DNA of 20,772 bases from Gemmatimonadota bacterium (GTDB lineage Bacteria; Gemmatimonadota; Gemmatimonadetes; Longimicrobiales; Gaopeijiaceae). Within the stretch, counting starts at the first letter, position 1; every line of letters starts with the position of its first letter. A program made the translations under genes and the position numbers. The DNA is taken from NCBI GenBank assembly GCA_030550695.1, contig JAUQOX010000016.1:1-20772 (forward strand), read 5' to 3'. This document shows, in pieces, positions 1 to 8,717 of this stretch. The notes under the pieces were generated by a model that was not told where the DNA came from, searched no databases, and saw nothing but the letters and a program-made list of their open reading frames with translations.

Positions 1-105
1 CCGCCTTCGGCCTCCTCTCCCCCCCTCTGCCGTCTGCTCCGGCACGGTAGAACCAGAAGGCCCGCCTGCCTGACTCGTTGACTCCCCCCCCGGGTCGGGC
101 GAGTT

Positions 106-136
106 TTGACCCGGGATTCTTCAGATTCGGTACCCT
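106..136 (+). promoter_or_regulatory. Weak candidate promoter for the lipoprotein gene
   Basis: TTGACC at 106-111 resembles a -35 box. A poor -10 candidate, TACCCT at 131-136, follows after a 19-base spacer, which is longer than ideal. It would start transcription just ahead of the GTG at 155, leaving an almost leaderless message, consistent with the missing Shine-Dalgarno sequence. This is a weak call resting on two partial boxes. Confidence 0.2.
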
Positions 137-154
137 TTTCCTTGCCGCTATGGC

Positions 155-547
155 GTGACTCGCACCCGCGACCTTCGACCCTTGGCTTTCGTGTTCCTTT
201 GGCTGGTCTCGGCCGCCCTCCAGGGTTGCCGGCCCTCGGCCCAAGAGCTTCCGGCCGAAATCGCCGGGGTCCCCCGGAAAACCCTGGTTCGGGCTCTGGC
301 GGAACTCAGGGCTGCCGCCCTCAGGTCTCCCGACTGGCAGTTGGACCGGGCGACCCGGGACAGCATCCTGGCCTCCTTCGGTTTGACCGAGGAGGCGGTC
401 CTGGCGGTGGCCGAGACCAGAGGCGGAGACCTGAACCTCATGGCCCGCCTGTGGGAAGAGGTGGACTCCGTCCTCCGGGCCAAGAGGGCGGAAACCGTCC
501 CAGGCCTGGTCGAAGGGCACGGCAACGGGCCCGGCCCGGCCGGGTGA
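155..547 (+). CDS. Small predicted lipoprotein, function unknown
   Basis: This encodes a 130-residue protein and is the only plus-strand gene in the window; it converges on lysA. The N-terminus has basic residues (TRTRDLR), a hydrophobic stretch (LAFVFLWLVSAA) and a lipobox LQGC with Cys25, so it should be exported and lipid-anchored. The mature part is mostly helical and charged, with a 'LASFGLTEEAVLAV' segment followed by 'LWEEVDSVLRAKR'. That pattern loosely resembles DUF4296 lipoproteins of the Bacteroidetes/FCB group (a 'GVTxEEF' segment, then a C-terminal 'IYDxVxxxL' helix), but this is a by-eye impression. GTG at 155 is the first usual start in the frame, after an in-frame TGA at 107-109. 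No Shine-Dalgarno sequence is visible, so the start is uncertain. The last 15 or so residues are Gly/Pro-rich and probably disordered. I am fairly sure it is a real secreted protein and do not know its role. Confidence 0.6.
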   Translation: MTRTRDLRPLAFVFLWLVSAALQGCRPSAQELPAEIAGVPRKTLVRALAELRAAALRSPDWQLDRATRDSILASFGLTEEAVLAVAETRGGDLNLMARLWEEVDSVLRAKRAETVPGLVEGHGNGPGPAG

Positions 548-657
548 ACGAACCCACCGCCCCACATGGACTCCCGTGCCCGGGGGAGGCGCAGAGAGCG
601 CTGGTAAGGTTCAGGGAAGCCTTTTCCGGGGCTGCAACCGGCAGGGACTCCCCACCA

Positions 658-1980
658 TCACGGTGCGGGCCGGGGACAAGGATCAAGGATCCTTTCGCCC
701 CGCACCAGGTCCTCGTAGGTTTCCCGCTCCCTTGCCAGGAAGGCCTGATTCCCCTCCACAACCACCTCGGCCGGGCGAAGCCGGGCGTTGTAGTTGGAGG
801 CCATCACGAAGCCGTAGGCCCCGGCCGCCTCCACCACCAGGAATTCCCCGGCCCGCGGAAGGGGGATTTGCCGGTCCCGGGCCAGAAAATCGCCGGTTTC
901 GCAGACCGGCCCCACCACATCCACCGTGCAGACCTCGCGGCCCTCGGCCTCCACCACGGGACGTATGGGATGATACGCGCCGTAATGGCTGGGCCGCAGG
1001 AGTTCCGTCATCCCTGCATCCGTGATCACGAAGGTCTTGGAGCCGGCTCGTTTTACCGCGAGCACCCGGGTCAAGAGAACCCCAGCCTCTCCCACCAGGG
1101 CCCTGCCGGGCTCCAGGACCAAGGTCAGGCCACTTCCCTCGAGAAGGGGCACCAGCTCCGCGCCCAGCTCCCCCAGGTCCATCCCCACCCCATCGTAGGA
1201 GATTCCGAATCCCCCTCCCAGATCCACGTATTCCAAACGGATCCCCTCCTTGGCCAGGAGGCGCACAACCTCCAGCACCGACCGCAAGGCCCTTTTGTAG
1301 GGGGCCGGATCCACGATCTGCGAGCCGATGTGAACATCGATCCCCCGCGGGACAAGGTGGGGGCGCGAAGCGGCCCAGCGGTAGAGCCCGACGGCGATGG
1401 GGACGGCAAGGCCGAACTTGGATTGCGCCTGACCTGTGCGGATGTATTCATGGGTGGAGGGAAGGATATCGGGGTTGATCCGCACACCGAAGGGGGCTCT
1501 CACTCCTTTGCGCCGGGCCAGTTCCTCCAAACGGTAAAGTTCCGCGGTGGTTTCCACATGAAAGGCGCGGATTCGGGCATCCAGAGCCTCCTCGAGCTCC
1601 TGGTCCGTCTTGCCGACGCCGGCAAAGAAGATCTTGCTCCCAGGAATCCCGGCCTTGAGGGCCCGAAAGAGCTCTCCTCCGCTCACGATGTCCGCTCCAA
1701 GTCCGAGGCGGGCAAAGCGGGACAGAAGAGCCAGGTTTCCGTTGGCCTTGACCGAGTAGGCCAACAACAGGTCCACTCCGGCAAAAGCTTGCCGGAAAGC
1801 TCGCACTTTCGTCTCCACCGCCCGCAGGCTGTACACGTAGAGGGGAGTCCCGAAACGAAGGGCCAGTTCCCGGAGGGAGAGCTCCTCCATGAAGAGTTCG
1901 CGCCCCCGGCGCTCCAGGGTGGGGGGGGGATCCACTGGCCCCCCTTGCCTCGCTTCCGTTCCGCCCACGGCGTTCGACAT
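658..1980 (-). CDS. lysA: Diaminopimelate decarboxylase
   Basis: This PLP enzyme decarboxylates meso-diaminopimelate to L-lysine, the last step of the pathway, in the cytosol. The 440-residue protein has a full alanine-racemase-like barrel followed by the C-terminal beta domain. Visible family marks are 'YSVKAN' with the PLP-binding Lys78, HIGSQ at 217-221, the phosphate-binding GGGFG at 255-259, EPGR at 290-293, the active-site CETGD at 360-364 and the closing GAYG/SNYN region at 387-398. The start is ATG at 1980, with GAGG upstream and a 23-base gap from the proS stop. Conserved sequence only begins near residue 43 (FGTPLYVYS), so the first 30 residues are an extension. Within it, Pro18-Pro20 are encoded by nine consecutive C residues (1921-1929), a slippage-prone tract; Met31 would be a backup start. 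It is the last gene of the minus-strand run. Confidence 0.96.
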   Translation of the reverse strand: MSNAVGGTEARQGGPVDPPPTLERRGRELFMEELSLRELALRFGTPLYVYSLRAVETKVRAFRQAFAGVDLLLAYSVKANGNLALLSRFARLGLGADIVSGGELFRALKAGIPGSKIFFAGVGKTDQELEEALDARIRAFHVETTAELYRLEELARRKGVRAPFGVRINPDILPSTHEYIRTGQAQSKFGLAVPIAVGLYRWAASRPHLVPRGIDVHIGSQIVDPAPYKRALRSVLEVVRLLAKEGIRLEYVDLGGGFGISYDGVGMDLGELGAELVPLLEGSGLTLVLEPGRALVGEAGVLLTRVLAVKRAGSKTFVITDAGMTELLRPSHYGAYHPIRPVVEAEGREVCTVDVVGPVCETGDFLARDRQIPLPRAGEFLVVEAAGAYGFVMASNYNARLRPAEVVVEGNQAFLARERETYEDLVRGERILDPCPRPAP

Positions 1981-2003
1981 CCGACCTCAGGGATTGGAAG
2001 GCT

Positions 2004-3464
2004 CTAATAGGCCCGGGCCCAGACCACCTCCATGCGGGCTTCCCCGCCGCCGATGCATCGGCGAGGGGGCTCCGCCGACCGGAACTCGGGATCCACGATG
2101 ACCCGCACCGTAGCCCGGGTCTCTTCCTTGACACGGGCTTCCACCGCAGGATCCCCGCTCCAGCCTGTGTAGACAAACCCCCCGGGACCGTCGAGGATCT
2201 CCTTCATCTCGCCGAGGTCGGCGACCCCCCGGTAGGAGTTGGCTTCCCTGCGCTTCCGAGCGGCCTCGAGAAGCCCTTTCTGGAACTCCTCCAGGTAGCC
2301 GGGGAGTTCGGTCACAGCCTGCCCTTCCGGGAGGAAGAGCTTCCGCGATTCTCCCTCCAACGCCACCCGGCGGACCAGCACCACCTGGCCCTTCTCCAGG
2401 TCCTTCGGCCCAATCTCCAGACGGAAAGGCACGCCTTTTCGTTCCCATTCCCAGAATTTCGCGCCGGGGGTGAGGTGGTCCCGGTCGTCCACCCGGGTCC
2501 GAACGCCGGCGTCCTTCAGGAGCCGGCTCAAAAGATGCGCCTTCTCCCTGACCGCGGACCCTTCCGCCACGCTTTTCCAGATGGGAACCACCACCACCTG
2601 GATGGGGGCCAGGCGCGGGGGCACCACGATCCCCACGTCATCGCCGTGGGTGAGAACCATCCCCCCGATGAGGCGGGTGCTCACTCCCCAGGAGGTGTTC
2701 CAGGCGTATTCCTCCTTGCCTTCTTCGCTCTGGAACTTCAGGTCGAACTGCCTGGCGAAGTTCTGGCCCAGGAAATGGGAAGTGCCGGCTTGCAGGGCCT
2801 TGTTGTCCTGCATGAGCGCTTCGCAGGAGTAGCTCCGCACGGCGCCGGCGAACTTCTCCGAGTCGGTCTTCATACCGGTGATGGGAGGCATGGCAATCCA
2901 CTCTTCCATGAACCTTCGGTAGATGCCCAACATCCGGCGCGCCTCCTCTTCCGCCTCGGCAGCGGTGGCATGGGCCGTGTGCCCTTCCTGCCACAGGAAC
3001 TCCGCAGTCCGCAGGAACAGCCGCGTGCGGAGCTCCCACCGCATGACGTTGCACCACTGGTTCAGGAGAATGGGGAGATCCCGATAGCTTTGGACCCACT
3101 TGGCATACATGTGATAGATGATGGTTTCCGAAGTGGGCCGGACTACCAGAGGTTCTTCGAGCTCTTTCCCCCCGGCCTGGGTAACCACGGCCAGCTCCGG
3201 GGCGAACCCCTCCACATGCTCTTTCTCCTTCTCGATGAAACTCATGGGGATCAGGAGGGGGAAATAGGCGTTCTCGTGGCCCGTCTCCTTGAAAAGGGAG
3301 TCCAGGGCACGCTGCATGTTCTCCCAGATCCCATACCCCCAGGGACGGATGACCATGCTGCCCCTCACAGGGGAGTAGTCGGCCAGCTCCGCCGCCAGAA
3401 CCACTTCGTTGTACCATGCGCTGAAATCTTCGCCTCTGGGGGTGATTCCCTTGGTGTCGGCCAT
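2004..3464 (-). CDS. proS: Prolyl-tRNA synthetase, archaeal-type
   Basis: This cytosolic class II enzyme charges tRNA(Pro) with proline. The 486-residue protein lacks the large editing insertion of E. coli-type ProRS and has the short architecture shared by archaea, eukaryotes and some bacteria. Motif 1 lies around 30-75, the TSE segment at 111-113, motif 2 in 'RTAEFLWQEGHTAH' (152-165) and motif 3 in 'GVSTRLIGG' (260-268). The anticodon-binding domain starts near 286, a C-terminal domain follows, and the protein ends in the typical Tyr (WARAY). ATG at 3464 is chosen because AGGAGG lies three bases upstream and homology starts immediately (ITPRGEDFSAWYNEVV); the frame stays open to 3671 but that stretch overlaps the upstream gene. 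The usual C-terminal zinc-binding cysteines are largely missing (Cys470 remains), as in some bacterial members. The gene starts 16 bases after the small membrane-protein gene. Confidence 0.96.
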   Translation of the reverse strand: MADTKGITPRGEDFSAWYNEVVLAAELADYSPVRGSMVIRPWGYGIWENMQRALDSLFKETGHENAYFPLLIPMSFIEKEKEHVEGFAPELAVVTQAGGKELEEPLVVRPTSETIIYHMYAKWVQSYRDLPILLNQWCNVMRWELRTRLFLRTAEFLWQEGHTAHATAAEAEEEARRMLGIYRRFMEEWIAMPPITGMKTDSEKFAGAVRSYSCEALMQDNKALQAGTSHFLGQNFARQFDLKFQSEEGKEEYAWNTSWGVSTRLIGGMVLTHGDDVGIVVPPRLAPIQVVVVPIWKSVAEGSAVREKAHLLSRLLKDAGVRTRVDDRDHLTPGAKFWEWERKGVPFRLEIGPKDLEKGQVVLVRRVALEGESRKLFLPEGQAVTELPGYLEEFQKGLLEAARKRREANSYRGVADLGEMKEILDGPGGFVYTGWSGDPAVEARVKEETRATVRVIVDPEFRSAEPPRRCIGGGEARMEVVWARAY

Positions 3465-3480
3465 GATCCTCCTAGGATGT

Positions 3481-3852
3481 TCAGTTTTCTTTGGACCTTC
3501 TGAGCCGGCGGCCTTGCGCCCCTCCTTTTTCCGCCCTTGCCGTCCGCCAATAGGCCACAGCGCCGGGCACCAGGAAAAAAAGCAGGGAAGCCGCGGCCCA
3601 ACCCCATCGGAAAGGCAGGCCGACAGCCGCCCGGAGCAGCCAGCCTGCCACCGCACCGCCTGCCAAGGCAAGGAAAACAGCGGCTACCAGCAGAGCCATT
3701 TCCAAGGCGTCCAACCTCCTCACAGCCCGCCTGGTTACCCGCCGAGCCGCCTCGGCGGCCCGGGCTTCCTCTTGGGCGTCGGCAAAAGTCAAGGGGTCGA
3801 CGTCCCCGCCGGGCCGGCGGTCCTTCCCACCCTCAAGCGTTTCCGTCCCCAT
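3481..3852 (-). CDS. Small membrane protein, function unknown
   Basis: This encodes a 123-residue protein. Residues 1-40 are charged and Ala/Arg-rich (EEARAAEAARRVTRRAVRRLDALE) and probably form a cytoplasmic helix. Two hydrophobic segments follow ('ALLVAAVFLALAGGAVAGWLL' region, then 'WGWAAASLLFFLVPGAVAYW'), separated by a short loop containing GLPFRWG, and the tail is basic (RRLRRSKEN). The layout suggests a two-helix inner-membrane protein with both ends in the cytoplasm. ATG at 3852 is chosen because GGGGGGAG lies just upstream; it overlaps the 3' end of hisS by 20 bases and ends 16 bases before proS, so it should be co-translated with the two synthetase genes. I recognise no family. The tight overlaps and membrane-like composition argue that it is real rather than a chance frame. 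Confidence 0.7.
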   Translation of the reverse strand: MGTETLEGGKDRRPGGDVDPLTFADAQEEARAAEAARRVTRRAVRRLDALEMALLVAAVFLALAGGAVAGWLLRAAVGLPFRWGWAAASLLFFLVPGAVAYWRTARAEKGGAQGRRLRRSKEN

Positions 3853-5152
3853 CTCCCCCCTTTCCGGCCAGCAAGGCTTGGAGGGGGACCTCCACCTCCC
3901 TCCCGGTGGCCATGTCCCGTACCTTGGCAACCCCGCGTTCCACTTCACCAGGCCCCAAGAGAACGGCCCGCTCGGCTCCCTCCGCCGCCGCGGTCGCCAG
4001 TTGGCGCCTCAGGGGCTGGTGGCGCAGGGGATACACGACGCTTTTTCCTGCGGCCCGCTGGGCCGCGACGATCCGGTGCAGGAGTTCCCTCTGAGCCTCC
4101 GAGACCGCTGCCACGAACAGATCCACCGCCCGTCGGTAGGAGGGGATGAGGTTCCGCTCCGCCAGGAGCTCCCCCAGCACCACATCTCCCATTCCGAAGC
4201 CCACAGCCGGGAGAGGCTCGCCTCCCACCAATTCCAGGAGCCTGTCGTACCGCCCCCCTCCACACACGGCCCGGAGTTCTCCCTTGCGGTCGAAAAGTTC
4301 GAACACCATTCCGGTATAGTAGGCCAGCCCTCGAACAATGCGAAGGTCGAACTCCACGAAGGGGCCCATGCCCATCTCGTCCAGCACCTGCCGGAGGCTC
4401 CGGAGGTCGGCCAGGGCCCCTGCCACTTCGGGATCCTCCCCATGGACCTCAGCGGCCCGCTCCAGATCGGAAGATTCGAAGAGCTGCAACACGGCCTCGG
4501 CCTCTGAGACACCCAGCCCACACTCCTGCCGCAGGCGATCCAAGCTGCGTTGGCGGCTCTCGCGCTCCAGTTTGTCCACCACCCCGAACGCCACCGGCAG
4601 CTTGTCCGGTGCGACCCCCGAGCCCAGAAGCAGGGCCGAAACCAGTTGGCGATGGGACACCCTGACCCGGAAATCCTGAGGGCCGAGCCCAAGAATCCGG
4701 AGCGCATCGACGGCAAGGGCCACCACCTCGGCGTCGGCCCCCACCCCCGCTTCCCCGACGATGTCCGCGTTCCACTGAAAGTGTTCCCTGAGACGCCCTC
4801 GCTGCTGCCGCTCGTAGCGGAAGAGCTGGGGAATGCTGAACCAGCGGATGGGTTTGGGAAGGGCCTGGGCCCGCTCGGCCAGGATGCGGGCCAGGGAAGG
4901 GGTCATCTCCGGCCGGAGGGCGACGTGGCGGCCGCCACGGTCGCGAAAAGCATACAGCTGGCCCACGATCTCCTCGCCGCTCTTCTCCGTGTAGAGGTCC
5001 AGCGGTTCGAGGGGCGGGCCGTCGTATTCCTGAAAGCCGTAACGGCGGCAGGCTTCCCGCCAGGCCCGGAAGATGTGGGAACGGACCGCCAGATCCTCCG
5101 GGGGGAAATCCCGGAAACCCGGGAGGCGGGCCAGGGCCGGGTTCTTGGGCAT
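3833..5152 (-). CDS. hisS: Histidyl-tRNA synthetase
   Basis: This class II enzyme charges tRNA(His). The 439-residue protein shows the family motifs in order: 'GFRDFPPED' near the N-terminus, RPEMT at 80-84, motif 2 'FRYERQQRGRLREHFQ' at 111-126, the histidine-binding RGLAYYTG at 274-281, GGGRYD at 298-303 and motif 3 GFGMG at 318-322. An anticodon-binding domain runs from about 342 to the end. All the catalytic signatures look intact, which favours a true synthetase over the HisZ regulatory paralogue. The start is ATG at 5152 with GAGG five bases upstream; the gene begins 18 bases after the folC stop and its end overlaps the next small gene, so it sits inside the operon-like run. Confidence 0.96.
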   Translation of the reverse strand: MPKNPALARLPGFRDFPPEDLAVRSHIFRAWREACRRYGFQEYDGPPLEPLDLYTEKSGEEIVGQLYAFRDRGGRHVALRPEMTPSLARILAERAQALPKPIRWFSIPQLFRYERQQRGRLREHFQWNADIVGEAGVGADAEVVALAVDALRILGLGPQDFRVRVSHRQLVSALLLGSGVAPDKLPVAFGVVDKLERESRQRSLDRLRQECGLGVSEAEAVLQLFESSDLERAAEVHGEDPEVAGALADLRSLRQVLDEMGMGPFVEFDLRIVRGLAYYTGMVFELFDRKGELRAVCGGGRYDRLLELVGGEPLPAVGFGMGDVVLGELLAERNLIPSYRRAVDLFVAAVSEAQRELLHRIVAAQRAAGKSVVYPLRHQPLRRQLATAAAEGAERAVLLGPGEVERGVAKVRDMATGREVEVPLQALLAGKGGDGDGNA

Positions 5153-5170
5153 GACGACCTCAGGGAAGGC

Positions 5171-6516
5171 TCAAGGGGTCTCGGGAAAGGGCTGGATCCC
5201 CAAAAGGTTCATGGCATCCCCCACGGTATGGTGGGACCCCGTGACCAGGACCGTCCCGCCCTCGGCCAGCCGCCGGGCCGTGTCCAGGGCCTCGGCGAAA
5301 TCCTGCAGGATGTGCAGATTCGGGCGGGGCGCCTTTACGGCGCCGGCGGCCTCCAAGGGGTCCCAGCGGCGGGCCGGTGGGACTGAGGGGGGCTGGGCCA
5401 GGACCGCCTCACGGGTCAGGGCGAACAGGGGGGGAAGCATGCTCCGCCAGTCCTTGTCACCCTGGATTCCCACGAAAAGCACCAGGGGCGAGGGGAGGCC
5501 AAGTCGCCCCACGCTGTCCACCAGGGCCCGGACCCCCGCCGGATTGTGCGCCACGTCGAACACCCAGGTGACATCCGAGCCCGGCTGGACTTGGAGGCGA
5601 CCCGGCCAACGGACGGTGGCACACCCTCGCAGCACCGCTTCCTCGCTGGGGCGGAGCCGGGCCGGGAGGTGCTCCAGGGCCCTTACCGCCAGGGCCAAGT
5701 TGACCGCCTGGTGCCGTCCTGCCAGCGGGCTTGCCACTTCCAAAGTCCCCCAGCTGCGGGTAGGCAGTCGAAAACGGTTGCCCCGGGGGGAGACCTCGAG
5801 ATCCTGGATGTCCCGGGCCACCTCGAGAGCCTCGAAGGGCGAGCCCAGGGACTCGGCGCGACTGCGGAACAGCTGCACCAGGGCGCTGTCCCTTTCCGCG
5901 GTGACCACCGGCACCCCTGCCTTGATGATGCCGGCCTTTTCCGTGGCGATGGCTTCCAGGGTGTAGCCTAGATACTCCGCGTGGTCCAGGGCCACGTTGG
6001 TAAGGGCCACCACCTCGGGCTGGATCACATTGGTGGCATCCAACCGACCCCCCATCCCCACCTCCACCACCGCCACCTCGACCCCCGCCCGGCGAAAGAG
6101 GTGGAAAGCCAGGACGGTGGCCGCCTCGAAGAAGGTCAGGCCTGCCTCATGGACCACCTCCCGCACCTCCCCTGCGGCCTGGAGGATCACCTCCCTGGCG
6201 ACGGGGACTCCCCCCACCTGGAACCGCTCCCGGAAAGAGCAGAGGTGCGGCGAGGTGTAGAGGCCCACCCGGAGGCCCTGGGAAAGGAGAATGCGGGCCC
6301 AGACGGCGGCCACGGAGCCCTTCCCGTTGGTCCCCCCCACATGGAGAGTCGGATAGGAAAGATGGGGCTCCCCCAGCACCTTCAAGGCTTTCTCGGTTCG
6401 TTCCAAGGCCCAGGGGACCTGCGAGGCCAGGGGAAGGAAAAGTTCCGACAGGCTGAGGTCCCCTCCCCACAAGGAGCCCGGGTCCCATCCAGGCAGGAAG
6501 GTGTCGGGGGGTGTCT

Positions 6517-6520
<4 letters not shown>
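5171..6520 (-). CDS. folC: Folylpolyglutamate/dihydrofolate synthase
   Basis: This Mur-ligase-family enzyme adds glutamate to folates and, in most bacteria, also makes dihydrofolate from dihydropteroate. The 449-residue protein has the P-loop GGTNGKGS at 62-69, 'YTSPHL' at 88-93, 'VEVGMGGRLDATN' at 152-164, 'DHAEYLG' at 179-185 and 'EKAGIIK' at 194-200 with the Lys that is typically carbamylated. The C-terminal domain carries the 'FDVAHNPAG' signature. ATG at 6520 overlaps the accD stop as ATGA and has GGGAGGGGGGG upstream; a GTG at 6544 in the same frame is less likely. accD-folC adjacency is common in bacteria (also in E. coli). Whether it has one or both activities cannot be read from the sequence. 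Confidence 0.94.
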
Positions 6521-7374
<854 letters not shown>

Positions 7375-7472
7375 CGGATCCCCTTTCCCCTAGACGGCGA
7401 CCTCCGCTTTCCCAGCCCTCCCCCGCCACCCTTCCACCCTACCGACTTCCGACGATGGTGGCCCCGCCGCCC

Positions 7473-8711
7473 CTAAGCCTCTCCCTCCCTGGCCACCCGC
7501 AGGGCTACGCCCAAGCTCACCCACGACATCAGGAGAAACGACCCTCCGTAGCTGAGGAAGGGGAGGGGGATGCCGGTGATGGGCACCAGCCCGATGGTCA
7601 TCCCCACGTTGATGAACACATGGGTCAGCCAGGCCCCGAAGATACCGAAGACGATGAGGCCGGCAAAGGGATCCGACGACTCTTCCGCCAGGCGGACCAT
7701 CCGGAACAGGACCAGGGTGAAAAGCCCCAAGACCAGGACCGTCCCAAGGAAACCCAGCTCTTCCCCCAAGACGCTGAAGATGAAGTCCGTGTGCTGCTCC
7801 GGCACGAAGTCCAGCCGCTTCTGGGTGCCCATGGTGAAGCCTTTCCCGAAGAGTCCCCCGCTTCCGATGGCTACCTTCGACTGGATGATCTGCCATCCGG
7901 CTCCCCGGGGGTCCAGGGAGGGGTCCAGGAACACCAGGATTCGGTTCCTCTGGTACTCCGCGAGGGAGTTCCAGAGGGGACGGGCTATGGTTCCCGCTGC
8001 CAGGTTCGCCAAAACCACACCCACGGACTCCACCAGGTACAGGCGGTAGCGCAGGAAATACAAGCAAACGGTCAGGACGACGATGTACCCCGACCAGATG
8101 CGGGTGTCGTAGCTGAGGATCAGGGCCAGGCCGGGGCTCGCCATGAGAAGGAGGAAGGGAACGGGGGCCCCGCCCCAATACAAGGCCGCGAACAGGATCC
8201 CGACGAAGGCCAGGCCGGTGCCCAGGTCGGGTTGGAGAACCACCAACGCCAGGGGGAGACCCACCAGGGCCGCAGGCGCCAGCAGTTCCCGGAGGGCTTG
8301 AGGGGGGTCCTTCCTGCCCCCCATAAGGCGGGCCAAGGCCAGGACTGTGGCCAACTTGGCCACTTCCGAGGGTTGGAAACGGAAGCCCCCTACCCCGATC
8401 CAGCTCTTGATTCCGGCCGCGGTGCCTCCCCCGGTTCCCACCACCAGGGTGGCGAAAAGGAGGAGGATGGAAAGCACATAGGCCGGCAAGGCGGCCCACT
8501 CGATCCACCGGCTCGGCACCTTGGAGACCAGGACGAAGGCCGACAAACCAAGGAACAGCCACAAGAGCTGGCGCTGCCAGATGTCTCGGGTGACGGGGCT
8601 CGGGACGTTCAACACACCGGCCGAGTAGATGAGGGCCACCCCCAGCAGGGAAAGGAGGAGGACCGCTCCCACGAGCAGCCGGTCGCCCACCACCACCGAA
8701 AGCCGGGGCAT
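7473..8711 (-). CDS. rodA: RodA, SEDS peptidoglycan glycosyltransferase
   Basis: This is the polytopic SEDS-family enzyme that polymerises lipid II into glycan strands during cell elongation, partnered with the PBP2 encoded just upstream. The 412-residue protein has about ten hydrophobic segments. Family marks include FQPSE at 112-116, 'QPDLGTG' at 160-166, 'RILVFLDPSLDPRGAGWQ' near 257-273 and 'PEQHTDFIF' with Asp309, the position of the catalytic Asp of RodA proteins. Near the C-terminus are 'GMTIGLVPITGIPLPFLSYGGS' elements. ATG at 8711 has GAGGGGAG directly upstream and lies six bases after the PBP2 stop, so the pair are tightly coupled. RodA is preferred over FtsW because of this mre/PBP2 setting. 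Confidence 0.95.
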   Translation of the reverse strand: MPRLSVVVGDRLLVGAVLLLSLLGVALIYSAGVLNVPSPVTRDIWQRQLLWLFLGLSAFVLVSKVPSRWIEWAALPAYVLSILLLFATLVVGTGGGTAAGIKSWIGVGGFRFQPSEVAKLATVLALARLMGGRKDPPQALRELLAPAALVGLPLALVVLQPDLGTGLAFVGILFAALYWGGAPVPFLLLMASPGLALILSYDTRIWSGYIVVLTVCLYFLRYRLYLVESVGVVLANLAAGTIARPLWNSLAEYQRNRILVFLDPSLDPRGAGWQIIQSKVAIGSGGLFGKGFTMGTQKRLDFVPEQHTDFIFSVLGEELGFLGTVLVLGLFTLVLFRMVRLAEESSDPFAGLIVFGIFGAWLTHVFINVGMTIGLVPITGIPLPFLSYGGSFLLMSWVSLGVALRVAREGEA

Positions 8712-8717
8712 CTCCCC

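Noticed and set aside
608..639. Possible terminator hairpin between the lipoprotein gene and lysA (GGTTCAG pairing with CTGCAACC)
   Set aside because: The stem needs a bulge, the inner pairing is short and there is no T-tract on either strand; too weak to annotate.
106..2007. A 633-codon plus-strand open frame opposite lysA
   Set aside because: It is rich in Gly, Pro, Arg and His with no recognisable domain and lies antisense to a clear lysA; in GC-rich DNA such mirror frames are common.
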